This document shows, in pieces, positions 1 through 8,915 of a DNA stretch of 64,000 nt (within the stretch, counting starts at the first letter, position 1; the number at the start of each line of letters is the position of its first letter). Location of the stretch: positions 62,001 to 126,000 of the forward strand of contig CABUSV010000003.1 of assembly GCA_902494345.1 (NCBI GenBank). The letters run 5' to 3'. The translations under genes were made by a program, and so were the position numbers. Origin of the DNA: an uncultured Collinsella sp. GTDB lineage: Bacteria; Actinomycetota; Coriobacteriia; Coriobacteriales; Coriobacteriaceae. A model generated the notes under the pieces. The model saw only the letters and a program-made list of their open reading frames with translations. It ran no database searches and was not told the origin of the DNA.

Positions 1-732
1 CCCGAGATGTTTGAGCCCGTCATGTCCACATCGATCTTGGGCCGCGCCCGCAAGGCCGGCCTTTTTGATTTTAAGGCGTATAACCTGCGCGACTGGACGC
101 ACGACCGCCATCGTACCGTCGATGACGAGCCGTACGGCGGCGGGCAGGGCATGCTCATGAAGGTCGAGCCTATCGCAGAGGCCATCGAGGCCATTAGCGC
201 AGAGGGTCCCAAGCCGACGGTGGTGTTCTTTACCCCCTGTGGCGAGCCTTTTACGCAGCATGTGGCCGAGCGCCTGCTCAAAAGTGAGCGCCTGCTGTTT
301 GTGTGCAGCCGTTACGAGGGCGTCGACGAGCGCGCGTATGCGTATGCCGACGAGCGTCTGTCGATTGGCGACTATGTGCTTACGGGTGGCGAGCTACCCG
401 CCATGGTCGTTGCTGATGCCGTCGTACGCCTCATCCCCGGCGCCCTGGGTGACGAGATGAGCAACGTGGACGAGTCGTTCTCGACCGCCGAGGACGGAGG
501 CCTGCTCGAGTACGCGCAGTACACCCGTCCCGCCGAGTTCAACGGCGAGGGCGTGCCTCCTGTGCTCGTGAGTGGCGATCATGCAAAAGTTGACGCTTGG
601 CGCCGCAAGAACGCCATCGAGCGCACCTGCCGCTGGCGTCCCGACCTGATCGAGACTGCGCGGCTCACGCCCGAGGAGCGCGCTTACGCGCAGGAGATCC
701 TTGACGCTTCGTATTTGCAGAGCGAGGAGTGA
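1..732 (+). CDS. trmD: tRNA (guanine-N1)-methyltransferase TrmD, 5' end cut off
   Basis: TrmD methylates N1 of G37 in tRNAs that read CNN codons, using S-adenosylmethionine, and prevents +1 frameshifting. The window opens inside the gene: the frame is open from base 1 (P-E-M-F), matching the conserved LFPEMF region a few residues after the usual start, so the first ~8-10 codons lie outside. Visible hallmarks are YGGGQGMLMKVEP (SAM/tRNA pocket) and SIGDYVLTGGELPAM, the deep trefoil-knot signature. The stop codon overlaps the Shine-Dalgarno region of lepB, so the two are probably cotranscribed. Confidence 0.95.
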   Translation, partial: PEMFEPVMSTSILGRARKAGLFDFKAYNLRDWTHDRHRTVDDEPYGGGQGMLMKVEPIAEAIEAISAEGPKPTVVFFTPCGEPFTQHVAERLLKSERLLFVCSRYEGVDERAYAYADERLSIGDYVLTGGELPAMVVADAVVRLIPGALGDEMSNVDESFSTAEDGGLLEYAQYTRPAEFNGEGVPPVLVSGDHAKVDAWRRKNAIERTCRWRPDLIETARLTPEERAYAQEILDASYLQSEE

Positions 733-734
733 GT

Positions 735-1298
735 ATGGTTCCTACGCAACATTCCGCGTTGAGGGGCGCTTTTGAGTGGATCGCGGTCATCGCGATCGCG
801 CTTGTGGCCACCTTCCTGATCCGCACCTTTGTGGTCGAGCCCTTTGTGGTGCCCACCGGCTCTATGGAGGATACAATCGAGATTGGCGACCAGATCCTAG
901 CGCAAAAGGTGAGCCTCGAGCTCGGTCAGCCCGTCAAGCAGGGCGATATCGTGGTGTTTCACAACCCCGATGGCACCTCCGAGCATGATGTTCTTGTCAA
1001 GCGCGTTATTGCCACGGCCGGCCAGACGGTCGATCTGCAGGACGGCAAGGTGGTCGTTGACGGCCAAGCGCTCGACGAGGACTATACGGCGGGCATGAGC
1101 TGGCCGCTTTCGGTCCAAGCGCCCGGCGCCCAGGTGAGCTATCCCTACACCGTCCCCGACGGGTGTGTGTGGGTGATGGGCGACAACCGAGAGAACTCAG
1201 CCGACTCCCGCTACTTTGGGCCGGTCGACCGCTCCGATTTAATGGCTGTGGCACTCGTTCGCTACTGGCCGCTCAACCGCATCGGCGCTATCGACTAA
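735..1298 (+). CDS. lepB: Signal peptidase I
   Basis: Type I signal peptidase (S26 family), which cleaves Sec/Tat signal peptides on the outer face of the membrane. The protein has 187 residues. One N-terminal membrane helix (about residues 14-34) precedes the catalytic motif TGSMEDTI, with nucleophile Ser43; the general base is Lys89 in DVLVKRVIA. The box MGDNRENSADSRYFGPV is the conserved domain-E motif. I chose ATG 735 because GAGGAG (724-729) lies 5 nt upstream; a GTG at 729 is in frame but buried in that site. lepB usually neighbours trmD and rplS; here glyQS-ppdK separates it from rplS. Confidence 0.93.
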   Translation: MVPTQHSALRGAFEWIAVIAIALVATFLIRTFVVEPFVVPTGSMEDTIEIGDQILAQKVSLELGQPVKQGDIVVFHNPDGTSEHDVLVKRVIATAGQTVDLQDGKVVVDGQALDEDYTAGMSWPLSVQAPGAQVSYPYTVPDGCVWVMGDNRENSADSRYFGPVDRSDLMAVALVRYWPLNRIGAID

Positions 1299-1357
1299 AA
1301 ACCGCTATAGTACAGTACCTAACCGTGCAATCGTTTCGACGAGGGGATATTAGAGGC

Positions 1358-2269
1358 ATGAACGCTTCATCGCTTTCCTTCCAAGACATCATCCTGCGCC
1401 TCCAGCAGTACTGGGGCGAGCAGGGCTGCGTCATTATGCAGCCCTATGACTCCGAGGTCGGTGCCGGTACCTTCCATACCGCGACCACGCTGCGCTCGCT
1501 CGGTCCCGCCGAGTGGCGCACCTGCTATGCGCAGCCTTGCCGCCGTCCCGCCGACGGCCGCTACGGTGAGAACCCCAACCGCATGCAGCACTACTATCAG
1601 TTCCAGGTGCTCATCAAGCCCTCGCCGGTCAACGCCCAGGAGCTCTACCTGGGTTCGCTGGCCGCCATTGGCCTGGACCCCAACGACCATGACGTCCGCT
1701 TTGTCGAGGACGACTGGGAGAGCCCGACGCTCGGCGCCTGGGGCCTTGGCTGGGAGGTCTGGCTCAACGGCATGGAGGTCACGCAGTTTACGTACTTCCA
1801 GCAGGTGGGCGGCATCGAGGTCGACCCCGTGCCCGTCGAGATCACCTATGGCCTGGAGCGTATTGCCATGTACGCCCAGGGCGTCAACTCCGTCTACGAC
1901 CTGGTGTGGAGCTATCTGCCCGACGGAACGCCCATGACCTATGGCGACGTGTTCCTCGAGAACGAGCGCGAGTTCAGTGCCTATAACTTTGAGGTCGCCA
2001 ACGTCGAGATGATGCGTCAGAAGTTTGACGACTACGAGGCCGAGTGCCATTCCTGCCTGGAGCGCAAGCTTCCGCTGCCGGCGTACGACTGCGTCATGAA
2101 GTGCAGCCACGCTTTTAACCTGCTCGATGCCCGCGGCGCGCTGTCCGCGGTCGAGCGTGCCAACTACATCCTGCGCGTCCGCGCCGTCGCCAAGGCGTGC
2201 TGCGAGGCCTACATGGCCGAGGTCGCCGGAGTCAACGAGAATGCCGACCAGGAAGGCGAGGTGGCGTAA
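1358..2269 (+). CDS. glyQ: Glycyl-tRNA synthetase alpha subunit
   Basis: Alpha (catalytic, class II) subunit of the bacterial alpha2beta2 glycyl-tRNA synthetase; it activates glycine and charges tRNA-Gly with the beta subunit. The 303-residue product opens with SFQDIILRLQQYWGEQGC and contains GAGTFHTATTLRSLGP and YVQPCRRPxDGRYGENPNR-type sequence, all diagnostic. ATG 1358 follows GAGG of a weak ribosome site; longer in-frame extensions run into lepB and lack homology. glyS begins 3 nt after the stop, so the two form an operon. The heterotetrameric enzyme is typical of Firmicutes and Coriobacteriia, unlike most Actinobacteria, which use a single-chain GlyRS. Confidence 0.97.
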   Translation: MNASSLSFQDIILRLQQYWGEQGCVIMQPYDSEVGAGTFHTATTLRSLGPAEWRTCYAQPCRRPADGRYGENPNRMQHYYQFQVLIKPSPVNAQELYLGSLAAIGLDPNDHDVRFVEDDWESPTLGAWGLGWEVWLNGMEVTQFTYFQQVGGIEVDPVPVEITYGLERIAMYAQGVNSVYDLVWSYLPDGTPMTYGDVFLENEREFSAYNFEVANVEMMRQKFDDYEAECHSCLERKLPLPAYDCVMKCSHAFNLLDARGALSAVERANYILRVRAVAKACCEAYMAEVAGVNENADQEGEVA

Positions 2270-2272
2270 GCC

Positions 2273-4369
2273 ATGGCAGACGCTAAGGATTTCCTGTTTG
2301 AGATCGGTACGGAGGAAATGCCCTCCGCGCCGCTGAACAATGCCGTCAAGCAGCTTGGCACCATGATCGCCAAGGGTCTCGACGAGGCCGGTCTGGCCCA
2401 CGGCGAGGTCCGCGTGATCTCGAGCCCGCGTCGTCTGGCTGCACTCGTTGCCGACGTCGCCACCGCGACCGATGAGGTTCACGAGGTCAAGCGTGGCCCC
2501 TCGGCCAACATTGCCTTCGACGCTGACGGTAACGCCACCAAGGCCGCCCAGGGCTTCGCCCGCAAGTGCGGTGTGGCTGCCGAGGACCTGGTCCGTCGCG
2601 AGGACACCGACGGTCGCGAGTATGTGTTCGCCGAGAAGAACATTCCCTCCGCACCGGCTACGCCGATTCTGACCGCTCTGTGCGAGAAAACCATTGCCGG
2701 CCTGCAGTGGCCCAACTACCGCTCCCAGCGCTGGGGCCACGAGCACGCCACGTTCGTGCGTCCGGTCCGTTGGATCTGCTGCCTTTTGGGCGAGGATGTT
2801 GTTCCCGTGTCGTTTGCCGACGTGACGAGTGGCAACACCACGCGTGGTCATCGCGTACTTGGCCCTGGTGACCATGTGGTTGCCAGCCCCGCCGTCTACG
2901 AGCAGGTGCTCGAGGACGCCGGTGTGCTTTCTGCCGAGCGTCGCCGTGAGGCCATTCTTGCCGGTATCGCCGAGGTCGAGGCCGCTCGCCCCGGCTGCCA
3001 TGTCGATACGCCCAAGAAGGTCTTTGAGGAGGTCATTAACCTCTGCGAGTGGCCGACGGTGCTCGTCGGTACCTTCGATGAGGAGTTCCTTAAGGTCCCG
3101 CACGAGATCATCTGCGAGTCCATGCTCACCAACCAGCGCTACTTCCCGATCTATGACGGCGAGGGCAAGCTCACGCGTGAGTTCGTGGTCGTTTCCAACA
3201 GCAAGCCCGAGAATGCCGAGCGCGTGATCGACGGCAATGAGCGCGTCGTGCGCGCCCGTCTGGACGACGCTAAGTTCTTCTATGAGGAGGACCTGAAGAT
3301 CTCCCTCGACGAGTTCCGCGAGCGTCTGGCCAAGGTCGCCTTCCAGGAGAAGCTCGGTAGCGTGCTCGCCAAGTCCGAGCGCATTGAGCAGCTCGCGCTC
3401 GCTATTGCCCGTGAGGCCCATCTTGGTGCCCATCTTGCCGCCGACGCTGCTCGCGCCGCGCACCTGTGCAAGGCCGACCTGGTATCCAACGCCGTCGTCG
3501 AGTTCACGAGCCAGCAGGGCGTGATGGGCGGTTACTACGCCACCGCGATGGGGGAGAACGACGAGGTCGCCCACGCCATTCGCGATCACTATCGTCCCCG
3601 CTTTGCCGGTGACGAGCTGCCCGAGGGCACCGCTGGCTGCATCGTGGCCTGTGCCGACAAGCTCGATACCATCGCCGGTATCTTTGCCATCGGTGAGCCC
3701 CCTACCGGCTCCTCCGACCCCTACGCGCTGCGTCGTGCCGCTATCGGCATCATCAACATCCTGCGCGACCGTCTGCCGATCGACCCCACGTCGCTCATCG
3801 ACTTCGCCCTCGAGCTCTACAGTGAGCAGGGCATTGAGTTCGACGCCGCCGAGGTCGCCCAGCAGGTTCGCGACTTCTTCCATGGCCGCCTGGTGAGCAT
3901 GGCCCGCGACGAAAAGATCCCGGCCGATACCGTTGCCGCCGTCTCCGCGGTGCACATCATCGCTCCGTCCGTCTTCTTCGCCCGCTGCGCTGCCCTCGAC
4001 GAGGCCCGCAAGAACGACGCTGAGACGTTCGACAACCTGGCGACCGCCTATGCCCGTGCTGCTCACATCTCCAAGCCCGAGCTGGGCACGGAGTACGACC
4101 GCGGCCTGATGGGCGAGGTCGAGCTCGCGCTCGCCGACGCCTCCGAGGCCGCTCAGACCGCTGTCGATGCTGCTCTCGCCGCCGAGGATTATCCTGCCGC
4201 ATTTGCCGCCCTCGCCGCCCTGCGTGCCCCCATCGACCGCTTCTTCGATGAGGTTATGGTCATGGACAAGGACGAGCAGCTTCGCGATAATCGCCTTAAG
4301 CTGCTCAACCGCTTCGAGGCCGTTTTCTCCGGCATCGCCAACATCGGTGAGCTTGCCCGCAAAAAGTAA
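2273..4369 (+). CDS. glyS: Glycyl-tRNA synthetase beta subunit
   Basis: Beta subunit (698 residues, normal family length) of the heterotetrameric glycyl-tRNA synthetase. It carries the tRNA-binding parts, including an HD-like domain and a C-terminal DALR-type anticodon-binding domain. The N-terminus FLFEIGTEEMPSAPL and the later GPSANIAFD and FVRPVRWICCLLG segments are characteristic. The C-terminal RAPIDRFFDEVMVMDKD..RxNRLKLL motif marks the anticodon-binding end. The gene follows glyQ at 3 nt spacing and ends 34 nt before the dikinase regulator gene. Confidence 0.96.
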   Translation: MADAKDFLFEIGTEEMPSAPLNNAVKQLGTMIAKGLDEAGLAHGEVRVISSPRRLAALVADVATATDEVHEVKRGPSANIAFDADGNATKAAQGFARKCGVAAEDLVRREDTDGREYVFAEKNIPSAPATPILTALCEKTIAGLQWPNYRSQRWGHEHATFVRPVRWICCLLGEDVVPVSFADVTSGNTTRGHRVLGPGDHVVASPAVYEQVLEDAGVLSAERRREAILAGIAEVEAARPGCHVDTPKKVFEEVINLCEWPTVLVGTFDEEFLKVPHEIICESMLTNQRYFPIYDGEGKLTREFVVVSNSKPENAERVIDGNERVVRARLDDAKFFYEEDLKISLDEFRERLAKVAFQEKLGSVLAKSERIEQLALAIAREAHLGAHLAADAARAAHLCKADLVSNAVVEFTSQQGVMGGYYATAMGENDEVAHAIRDHYRPRFAGDELPEGTAGCIVACADKLDTIAGIFAIGEPPTGSSDPYALRRAAIGIINILRDRLPIDPTSLIDFALELYSEQGIEFDAAEVAQQVRDFFHGRLVSMARDEKIPADTVAAVSAVHIIAPSVFFARCAALDEARKNDAETFDNLATAYARAAHISKPELGTEYDRGLMGEVELALADASEAAQTAVDAALAAEDYPAAFAALAALRAPIDRFFDEVMVMDKDEQLRDNRLKLLNRFEAVFSGIANIGELARKK

Positions 4370-4403
4370 GCTAGCCTGCGCATAAGCGCAAAAGGAGCCC
4401 CGC

Positions 4404-5270
4404 ATGGATTGCCCGGTCACCGCTCGTTCCACCGTTATCGTTATCTCCGACTCGCTCGGTGATACCGCTTGTGAGGTGGTGCTTGCGGCGTCCGGGCAAT
4501 TTGATGAAGGGGTTTTTCGCGTTTTGCGCCTGCCCAAGGTGACCTCCGTGGAGCAGGTCAAGTCATTTGTGGGGCCGCGCGTCGATGCCGACCATCGCGA
4601 TATCGCCGTGTTCCATACCATCGTCGACCCGGCACTTCGCGCCCGCGTGCTCGATTATCTGGGCATGCTGCATATCCGTTCGGTCGACCTGATCGGTCCG
4701 ACGCTTGCCGTGCTGTCGTCGCTCGTCGGTGTGCCGCCCAAGGGCGTTGCGGGCGTGATTCACAAGACCGATGACCGCTATTTCCATCGTATCGAGGCCA
4801 TGGAGTATTTCGTTGAGCACGATGACGGGCGCGGTTGCGACGATCTGTCGGGTGCCGATATCGTGCTACTGGGCGTATCGCGCACGTCCAAGACGCCGCT
4901 GTCGATGTATTTGGCCTATCAAGGTTACAAGGTTGCCAATGTTCCTTTGGCCCATGGCATGGAGCCGCCGAAGTCGATTTACGAGGTTGACCCGATGCGC
5001 CTGTTCGGCCTGATTTCGACCGTCGATGTGATTTCCGAAATTCGCGATAGCCGCTTGGGCGATGACTACGCCCGTGCCGTTGCCGGCTCCTATGCCGAGC
5101 CCGAGAGCGTGCGCAGCGAGCTCGAGGAAGCTCGTGCCCTCATGAAGCGCCTAGGCTGCTTTGTCGTGCGTACCGACGGCAAGGCCATCGAGGAAAGCGC
5201 TGCCGAGATCATTAGCCACTTGGAGGAAATCCAAGAAGCTCGCGCCCGCCGAGCCACCAGCCGCGCCTAA
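4404..5270 (+). CDS. Pyruvate, phosphate dikinase regulatory protein (PDRP, DUF299/PpsR family)
   Basis: Bifunctional serine/threonine kinase and phosphorylase. PDRP family members inactivate PPDK by ADP-dependent phosphorylation of a threonine near its catalytic histidine, and reactivate it by Pi-dependent dephosphorylation. The 288-residue protein has the family start VIVISDSLGDTACEV and the ADP-binding P-loop-like segment GVSRTSKTPLSMYLAYQGYK (about residues 157-176). The start ATG is preceded by AAAGGAG. The gene lies directly upstream of ppdK, which supports PPDK rather than PEP synthase as its target. The following 250-bp gap holds the ppdK promoter region. Confidence 0.93.
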   Translation: MDCPVTARSTVIVISDSLGDTACEVVLAASGQFDEGVFRVLRLPKVTSVEQVKSFVGPRVDADHRDIAVFHTIVDPALRARVLDYLGMLHIRSVDLIGPTLAVLSSLVGVPPKGVAGVIHKTDDRYFHRIEAMEYFVEHDDGRGCDDLSGADIVLLGVSRTSKTPLSMYLAYQGYKVANVPLAHGMEPPKSIYEVDPMRLFGLISTVDVISEIRDSRLGDDYARAVAGSYAEPESVRSELEEARALMKRLGCFVVRTDGKAIEESAAEIISHLEEIQEARARRATSRA

Positions 5271-5360
5271 TATTAGTAGCATTTTGATAAAGCGATTTAG
5301 CAAAAACATCGCATCTGAACTGCTTTTTTATTGTAGTGGTATCTTCATAAGGTAACCAAC

Positions 5361-5412
5361 TTTACCTACCGTTTACCGCCAGTTTTAGCACGTTTACCAA
5401 ACCGCGTATCCT
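5361..5412 (+). promoter_or_regulatory. Putative ppdK promoter with three phased TTTACC repeats
   Basis: TTTACC occurs at 5361-5366, 5372-5377 and 5393-5398, that is at 11- and 21-bp offsets, so all three face the same side of the helix. A candidate promoter TTTAGC (5384-5389), 17-nt spacer, TATCCT (5407-5412) overlaps them. The rest of the 250-bp gap contains a small hairpin (5435-5440 with 5452-5457). Repeats are seen directly; promoter and operator function is inference. Confidence 0.4.
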
Positions 5413-5520
5413 CTGCTCAAGCCCGTTCAAATCCGGCCGTATAGTTCCCTCACGGCCCGCATCCGGCGGGTCGATTCGTTACCACGGTCGTGCGCGTAAG
5501 CGCATGGAAGGGGAAGTATC

Positions 5521-8271
5521 GTGAGCGATTGCAAGAGGGTTTACCGTTTTGGAACCGACGCCCAGGGCACCTGTGTCACTGAGGGCGACAAGTCCATGAA
5601 CTTCGTGCTTGGCGGCAAGGGCGCAAACCTTGCCGAGATGAGCCGCATCGGTCTGCCGGTTCCCGGTGGCTTTACCATTACCTGCCAGACTTGCGTCGAG
5701 TACTCCGGTGCCGGCAACGTCTGGCCCGAAGGCGCACTCGATGAGATCGTTGCCGCCGAGGCCGACCTCGAGGCCCGCTGTGGCAAGAAGCTCGGTGACG
5801 ACAATGATCCGCTGCTCGTGTCGGTTCGCTCGGGCGCTCCATTTTCCATGCCCGGTATGATGGACACGGTCCTCAACTTGGGCCTCAACGACGACTCCGT
5901 TCAGGGGCTCATCGCCCAGACGCAAAATCCGCGTTTTGCCTGGGATAGCTACCGCCGCTTTATCCAGATGTTCTCCAACGTCGTTATGGGTGTTGATGCC
6001 GACCTGTTCGAGAACGCCCTGACCCAGGCCCGCCTGGTCGCCGGTGTTCGCGTCGATTCCGAGCTTTCGGCCGAGGACCTTCAGGAGCTTGTCGAGACCT
6101 TCAAGGGCATCTTCTCTGATAACGTCGAGGCCGCCCTGTATCCCGAGCTCGAGGTCACCGGCGGCAAGCCCGTCTTCCCGCATGATCCGGAGCTCCAGTT
6201 GCGCCTTGCCATCCAGGCCGTCTTTGGCAGCTGGATGAACGAGCGCGCCTGCATCTACCGCAAACAGCACGGCATCTCCGACGAGCTCGGTACTGCCGTC
6301 AACGTCCAGGCTATGGCTTTTGGCAACAAGGGTGAGACCTCCGCGACCGGCGTCGCCTTTACGCGCAACCCGGCCGACGGCACAAAGGAGTTCTACGGCG
6401 ACTTTCTGGTCAACGCCCAGGGCGAGGATGTCGTCGCCGGCATCCGTAACACCGAGCCCATTGCCGACCTCAAGACCACTCTGGGCCTCGAGTCCGCAGG
6501 TGAGGAGCTCGAGCGCGTGTTCCTGACGCTCGAGGATCACTATCGCGACATGTGCGACATCGAGTTCACCATCGAGCAGGGTAAGCTCTGGATGCTCCAG
6601 ACTCGCGTGGGCAAGCGCACTGCCACCGCCGCCCTGCGCATCGCCATCGAAATGGTCGAGGAGGGCCTGATCACTCGCGAGGAGGCCGTGAGCCGCATCG
6701 ATCCCGCGCAGCTCGACCAGCTTCTGCACCCGCAGTTTGACGCCTCCAAGAAGTACGAGGCGCTGGCCAGCGGTCTTAACGCCAGCCCCGGTGCCGCCGT
6801 GGGCGAGGTCGTGTTCTCGAGCGATGACGCCGTCGCGCACGCCAACGAGGGTCACAAGGTCATTCTGGTTCGTTGGGAGACCAACCCCGATGACCTGAAG
6901 GGCATGGTCGCCGCCGAGGGCATCCTGACCAGCCACGGTGGCAAGACGAGCCATGCCGCCGTTATCGCCCGCGGCATGGGTACGCCCTGCGTCTGCGGCG
7001 TTGAACGCTTCCACATCGACGCCGCCGAGAAGGTCGTGCGCATCGAGGGCAGCGACCGCGTATTGCACGAGGGCGATGTCATCTCCATCGACGGCACCCA
7101 GGGCATCGTCGTCGACGGTCCCGTCGACCTGGTCTCCGCCGAGCTTACCGGCGACCTGGACACTATCCTGTCCTGGGCCGACGAGATTCGCCTGGACGAG
7201 ACCTGTGGTCATGCCAACCATGTGCGCGTCAACGCCGACAATCCCGAGGATGCCGAGCTTGCCCTCGAGTTTGGCGCCGAGGCTATTGGCCTGTGCCGCA
7301 CCGAGCACATGTTCCTGGGCGATCGCAAGAACATCATCCAGAGCTTTATCCTGTCTGACGATGAGGCCGTGAAGCAGCAGGCCCTGTCCGACCTGCTTAA
7401 GGTTCAGACCGAGGACTTCCTGGCGATGTTCAAGACCATGTCCGGTCGCGATGTGGTTGTCCGCCTGCTCGATCCGCCGCTTCATGAGTTCCTGGATAAT
7501 CCTCGCGAGCTCGAGGTCGCCATCACCAAGAAGGAAGCCGCTGGCGCCAGCGAGGAAGAGCTTGCCGTCCTGCGCACCCGCCTGCGTCGTATCGACGGCA
7601 TGGTCGAGTCGAACCCCATGCTCGGCCTGCGCGGCGTGCGCCTGTCCGTCGTCTTTGGCGATCTGCCGCTTATGCAGGTCCGCGCCGTCGCCACGGCTGC
7701 TGCCCGTCTTATCAAGGAAGGCGTCGACCCGCGTCCCGAGATTATGGTCCCGCTCGTCTCCATCACGGCGGAGCATGTCCAGACCCGCGCGGTCATCGAG
7801 CGCGTGATCGCCGAGGTTTCCGCCGAGGAAGGCGTCGAGCTCAATATTCCCGTGGGCACGATGCTCGAGCTGCCGCGTGCCTGCATGGTCGCCGACGAGA
7901 TCGCCCATCATGCCGACTTCTTCTGCTTTGGCACCAACGACCTCACGCAGACGACCTTCGGCTTCTCCCGCGACGATGCCGAGGCCAAGTTCATCCCGCT
8001 GTACATGCACAAGAAGATCTTGAAGGATAACCCCTTCGAGACCATCGACTCTGCGGTACTCGAGCTGGTGCGCATGGCCGTCGAGAAGGGTCGCGCCACC
8101 AACCCCGGCATGCACTTTGGCGTGTGTGGCGAGCACGGCGGCGACCCCAAGTCCATCAAGGTCCTGTTTAACGTGGCCGATGTGGACTATGTGTCCTGCT
8201 CGCCCTACCGCGTGCCCCTCGCACGCCTGGCTGCCGCCCAGGCCAAGCTCGAGGCGAAGCGCTCCGCCTAA
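5521..8271 (+). CDS. ppdK: Pyruvate, phosphate dikinase
   Basis: PPDK interconverts pyruvate + ATP + Pi and phosphoenolpyruvate + AMP + PPi. In fermentative anaerobes it often runs glycolytically, saving pyrophosphate energy. The 916-residue protein has the N-terminal ATP-grasp domain, the swivelling phosphohistidine domain with GGKTSHAAVIARGMG (catalytic His near residue 478, regulatory Thr two residues before) and the C-terminal PEP-binding TIM barrel ending with the CGEHGGDP active-site loop. Start is GTG 5521 after GGAAGGGGA. A strong hairpin terminator follows, so the gene ends its transcription unit. Its upstream neighbour encodes the enzyme that phosphorylates that Thr. Confidence 0.97.
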   Translation: MSDCKRVYRFGTDAQGTCVTEGDKSMNFVLGGKGANLAEMSRIGLPVPGGFTITCQTCVEYSGAGNVWPEGALDEIVAAEADLEARCGKKLGDDNDPLLVSVRSGAPFSMPGMMDTVLNLGLNDDSVQGLIAQTQNPRFAWDSYRRFIQMFSNVVMGVDADLFENALTQARLVAGVRVDSELSAEDLQELVETFKGIFSDNVEAALYPELEVTGGKPVFPHDPELQLRLAIQAVFGSWMNERACIYRKQHGISDELGTAVNVQAMAFGNKGETSATGVAFTRNPADGTKEFYGDFLVNAQGEDVVAGIRNTEPIADLKTTLGLESAGEELERVFLTLEDHYRDMCDIEFTIEQGKLWMLQTRVGKRTATAALRIAIEMVEEGLITREEAVSRIDPAQLDQLLHPQFDASKKYEALASGLNASPGAAVGEVVFSSDDAVAHANEGHKVILVRWETNPDDLKGMVAAEGILTSHGGKTSHAAVIARGMGTPCVCGVERFHIDAAEKVVRIEGSDRVLHEGDVISIDGTQGIVVDGPVDLVSAELTGDLDTILSWADEIRLDETCGHANHVRVNADNPEDAELALEFGAEAIGLCRTEHMFLGDRKNIIQSFILSDDEAVKQQALSDLLKVQTEDFLAMFKTMSGRDVVVRLLDPPLHEFLDNPRELEVAITKKEAAGASEEELAVLRTRLRRIDGMVESNPMLGLRGVRLSVVFGDLPLMQVRAVATAAARLIKEGVDPRPEIMVPLVSITAEHVQTRAVIERVIAEVSAEEGVELNIPVGTMLELPRACMVADEIAHHADFFCFGTNDLTQTTFGFSRDDAEAKFIPLYMHKKILKDNPFETIDSAVLELVRMAVEKGRATNPGMHFGVCGEHGGDPKSIKVLFNVADVDYVSCSPYRVPLARLAAAQAKLEAKRSA

Positions 8272-8309
8272 CGTTTTGGGTATAGACGCCTAGCGTAGCC
8301 CCCTTCATG

Positions 8310-8337
8310 CCGCCCGCCTCATTCGTGAGGCGGGCGG
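8310..8337 (+). terminator. Intrinsic hairpin after ppdK
   Basis: A perfect 12-bp GC-rich stem (8310-8321 with 8326-8337) is closed by a TTCG tetraloop. The downstream T-tract is poor (TTATCATG), so it may act as a processing or Rho-assisted terminator. Confidence 0.75.
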
Positions 8338-8383
8338 TTATCATGTGCGGGTTTTGTCTTTTTGTCTGCGTAAAAAATTGTTC

Positions 8384-8411
8384 TTGCAGCAGAAACCCGC
8401 GCGTGTATACT
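8384..8411 (+). promoter_or_regulatory. Putative rplS promoter
   Basis: TTGCAG (8384-8389), 16-nt spacer and TATACT (8406-8411) make a good housekeeping-sigma promoter. The predicted transcript would carry a leader of about 60 nt before the rplS start. Confidence 0.65.
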
Positions 8412-8480
8412 CGAATACGTTTGTTCAACTACGTGCCGGCCAAGGTGGTACGGCACCTCTAGAAGAGTAAGGAATTGCAC

Positions 8481-8822
8481 ATGGATTACATCCGCGCAAT
8501 CGAGCGTCAGCAGATCCGCGAGGACATTCCTCAGGTTCGCGTCGCCGACAACGTCAAGGTTCACTACCGCATTAAGGAAGGCGACCGCGAGCGCATCCAG
8601 GTCTTCCAGGGCGACGTCATCCGCATGGCCGGCGCCGGTGCCCGCGAGACCTTCACCGTCCGCAAGATGTCCTTCGGTGTCGGTGTTGAGCGTACCTTCC
8701 CGCTTCACAGCCCCAAGATCGCCAAGCTCGAGGTCGTTCGTCATGGTCGCGTCCGTCGCGCCAAGCTGTACTACCTCCGCGACAAGGTGGGCAAGGCTGC
8801 TCGCATCCCCGAGAAGCGCTAA
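8481..8822 (+). CDS. rplS: 50S ribosomal protein L19
   Basis: L19 sits at the 30S-50S interface. The 113-residue product shows FQGDVIRMAGAGARETFTVRKMSFGVGVERTFP-type sequence and ends with AKLYYLRDKVGKAARIPEK, both diagnostic. ATG 8481 follows AAGGA; an in-frame TTG six bases earlier is unlikely. In many genomes rplS lies directly after trmD; here a 7.7-kb block (lepB, glyQS, dikinase regulator, ppdK) sits between them, and rplS has its own promoter and terminator. Confidence 0.97.
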   Translation: MDYIRAIERQQIREDIPQVRVADNVKVHYRIKEGDRERIQVFQGDVIRMAGAGARETFTVRKMSFGVGVERTFPLHSPKIAKLEVVRHGRVRRAKLYYLRDKVGKAARIPEKR

Positions 8823-8856
8823 GAAGATCGCAGCGTCTGTCCACTCGTTTGGACGT

Positions 8857-8886
8857 AAGGGTCACCTTCGGGTGGCCCTTCTTTTT
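8857..8886 (+). terminator. Intrinsic terminator after rplS
   Basis: A 10-bp stem (8857-8866 with 8871-8880, one G-T wobble) with a TTCG loop is followed by CTTTTT. This is a canonical Rho-independent terminator. Confidence 0.85.
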
Positions 8887-8915
8887 ATCTGATTTGCATG
8901 CAAGGAGGGCCTGGT

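Noticed and set aside
1367..4621. 1084-codon open frame on the minus strand opposite glyQ-glyS
   Set aside because: It is antisense to two unmistakable genes and arises from the GC-rich codon pattern; no homology or ribosome site.
5479..8136. 885-codon minus-strand frame opposite ppdK
   Set aside because: Same codon-bias effect; composition (Gly/Asp/Leu/Val repeats) is that of a shadow frame.
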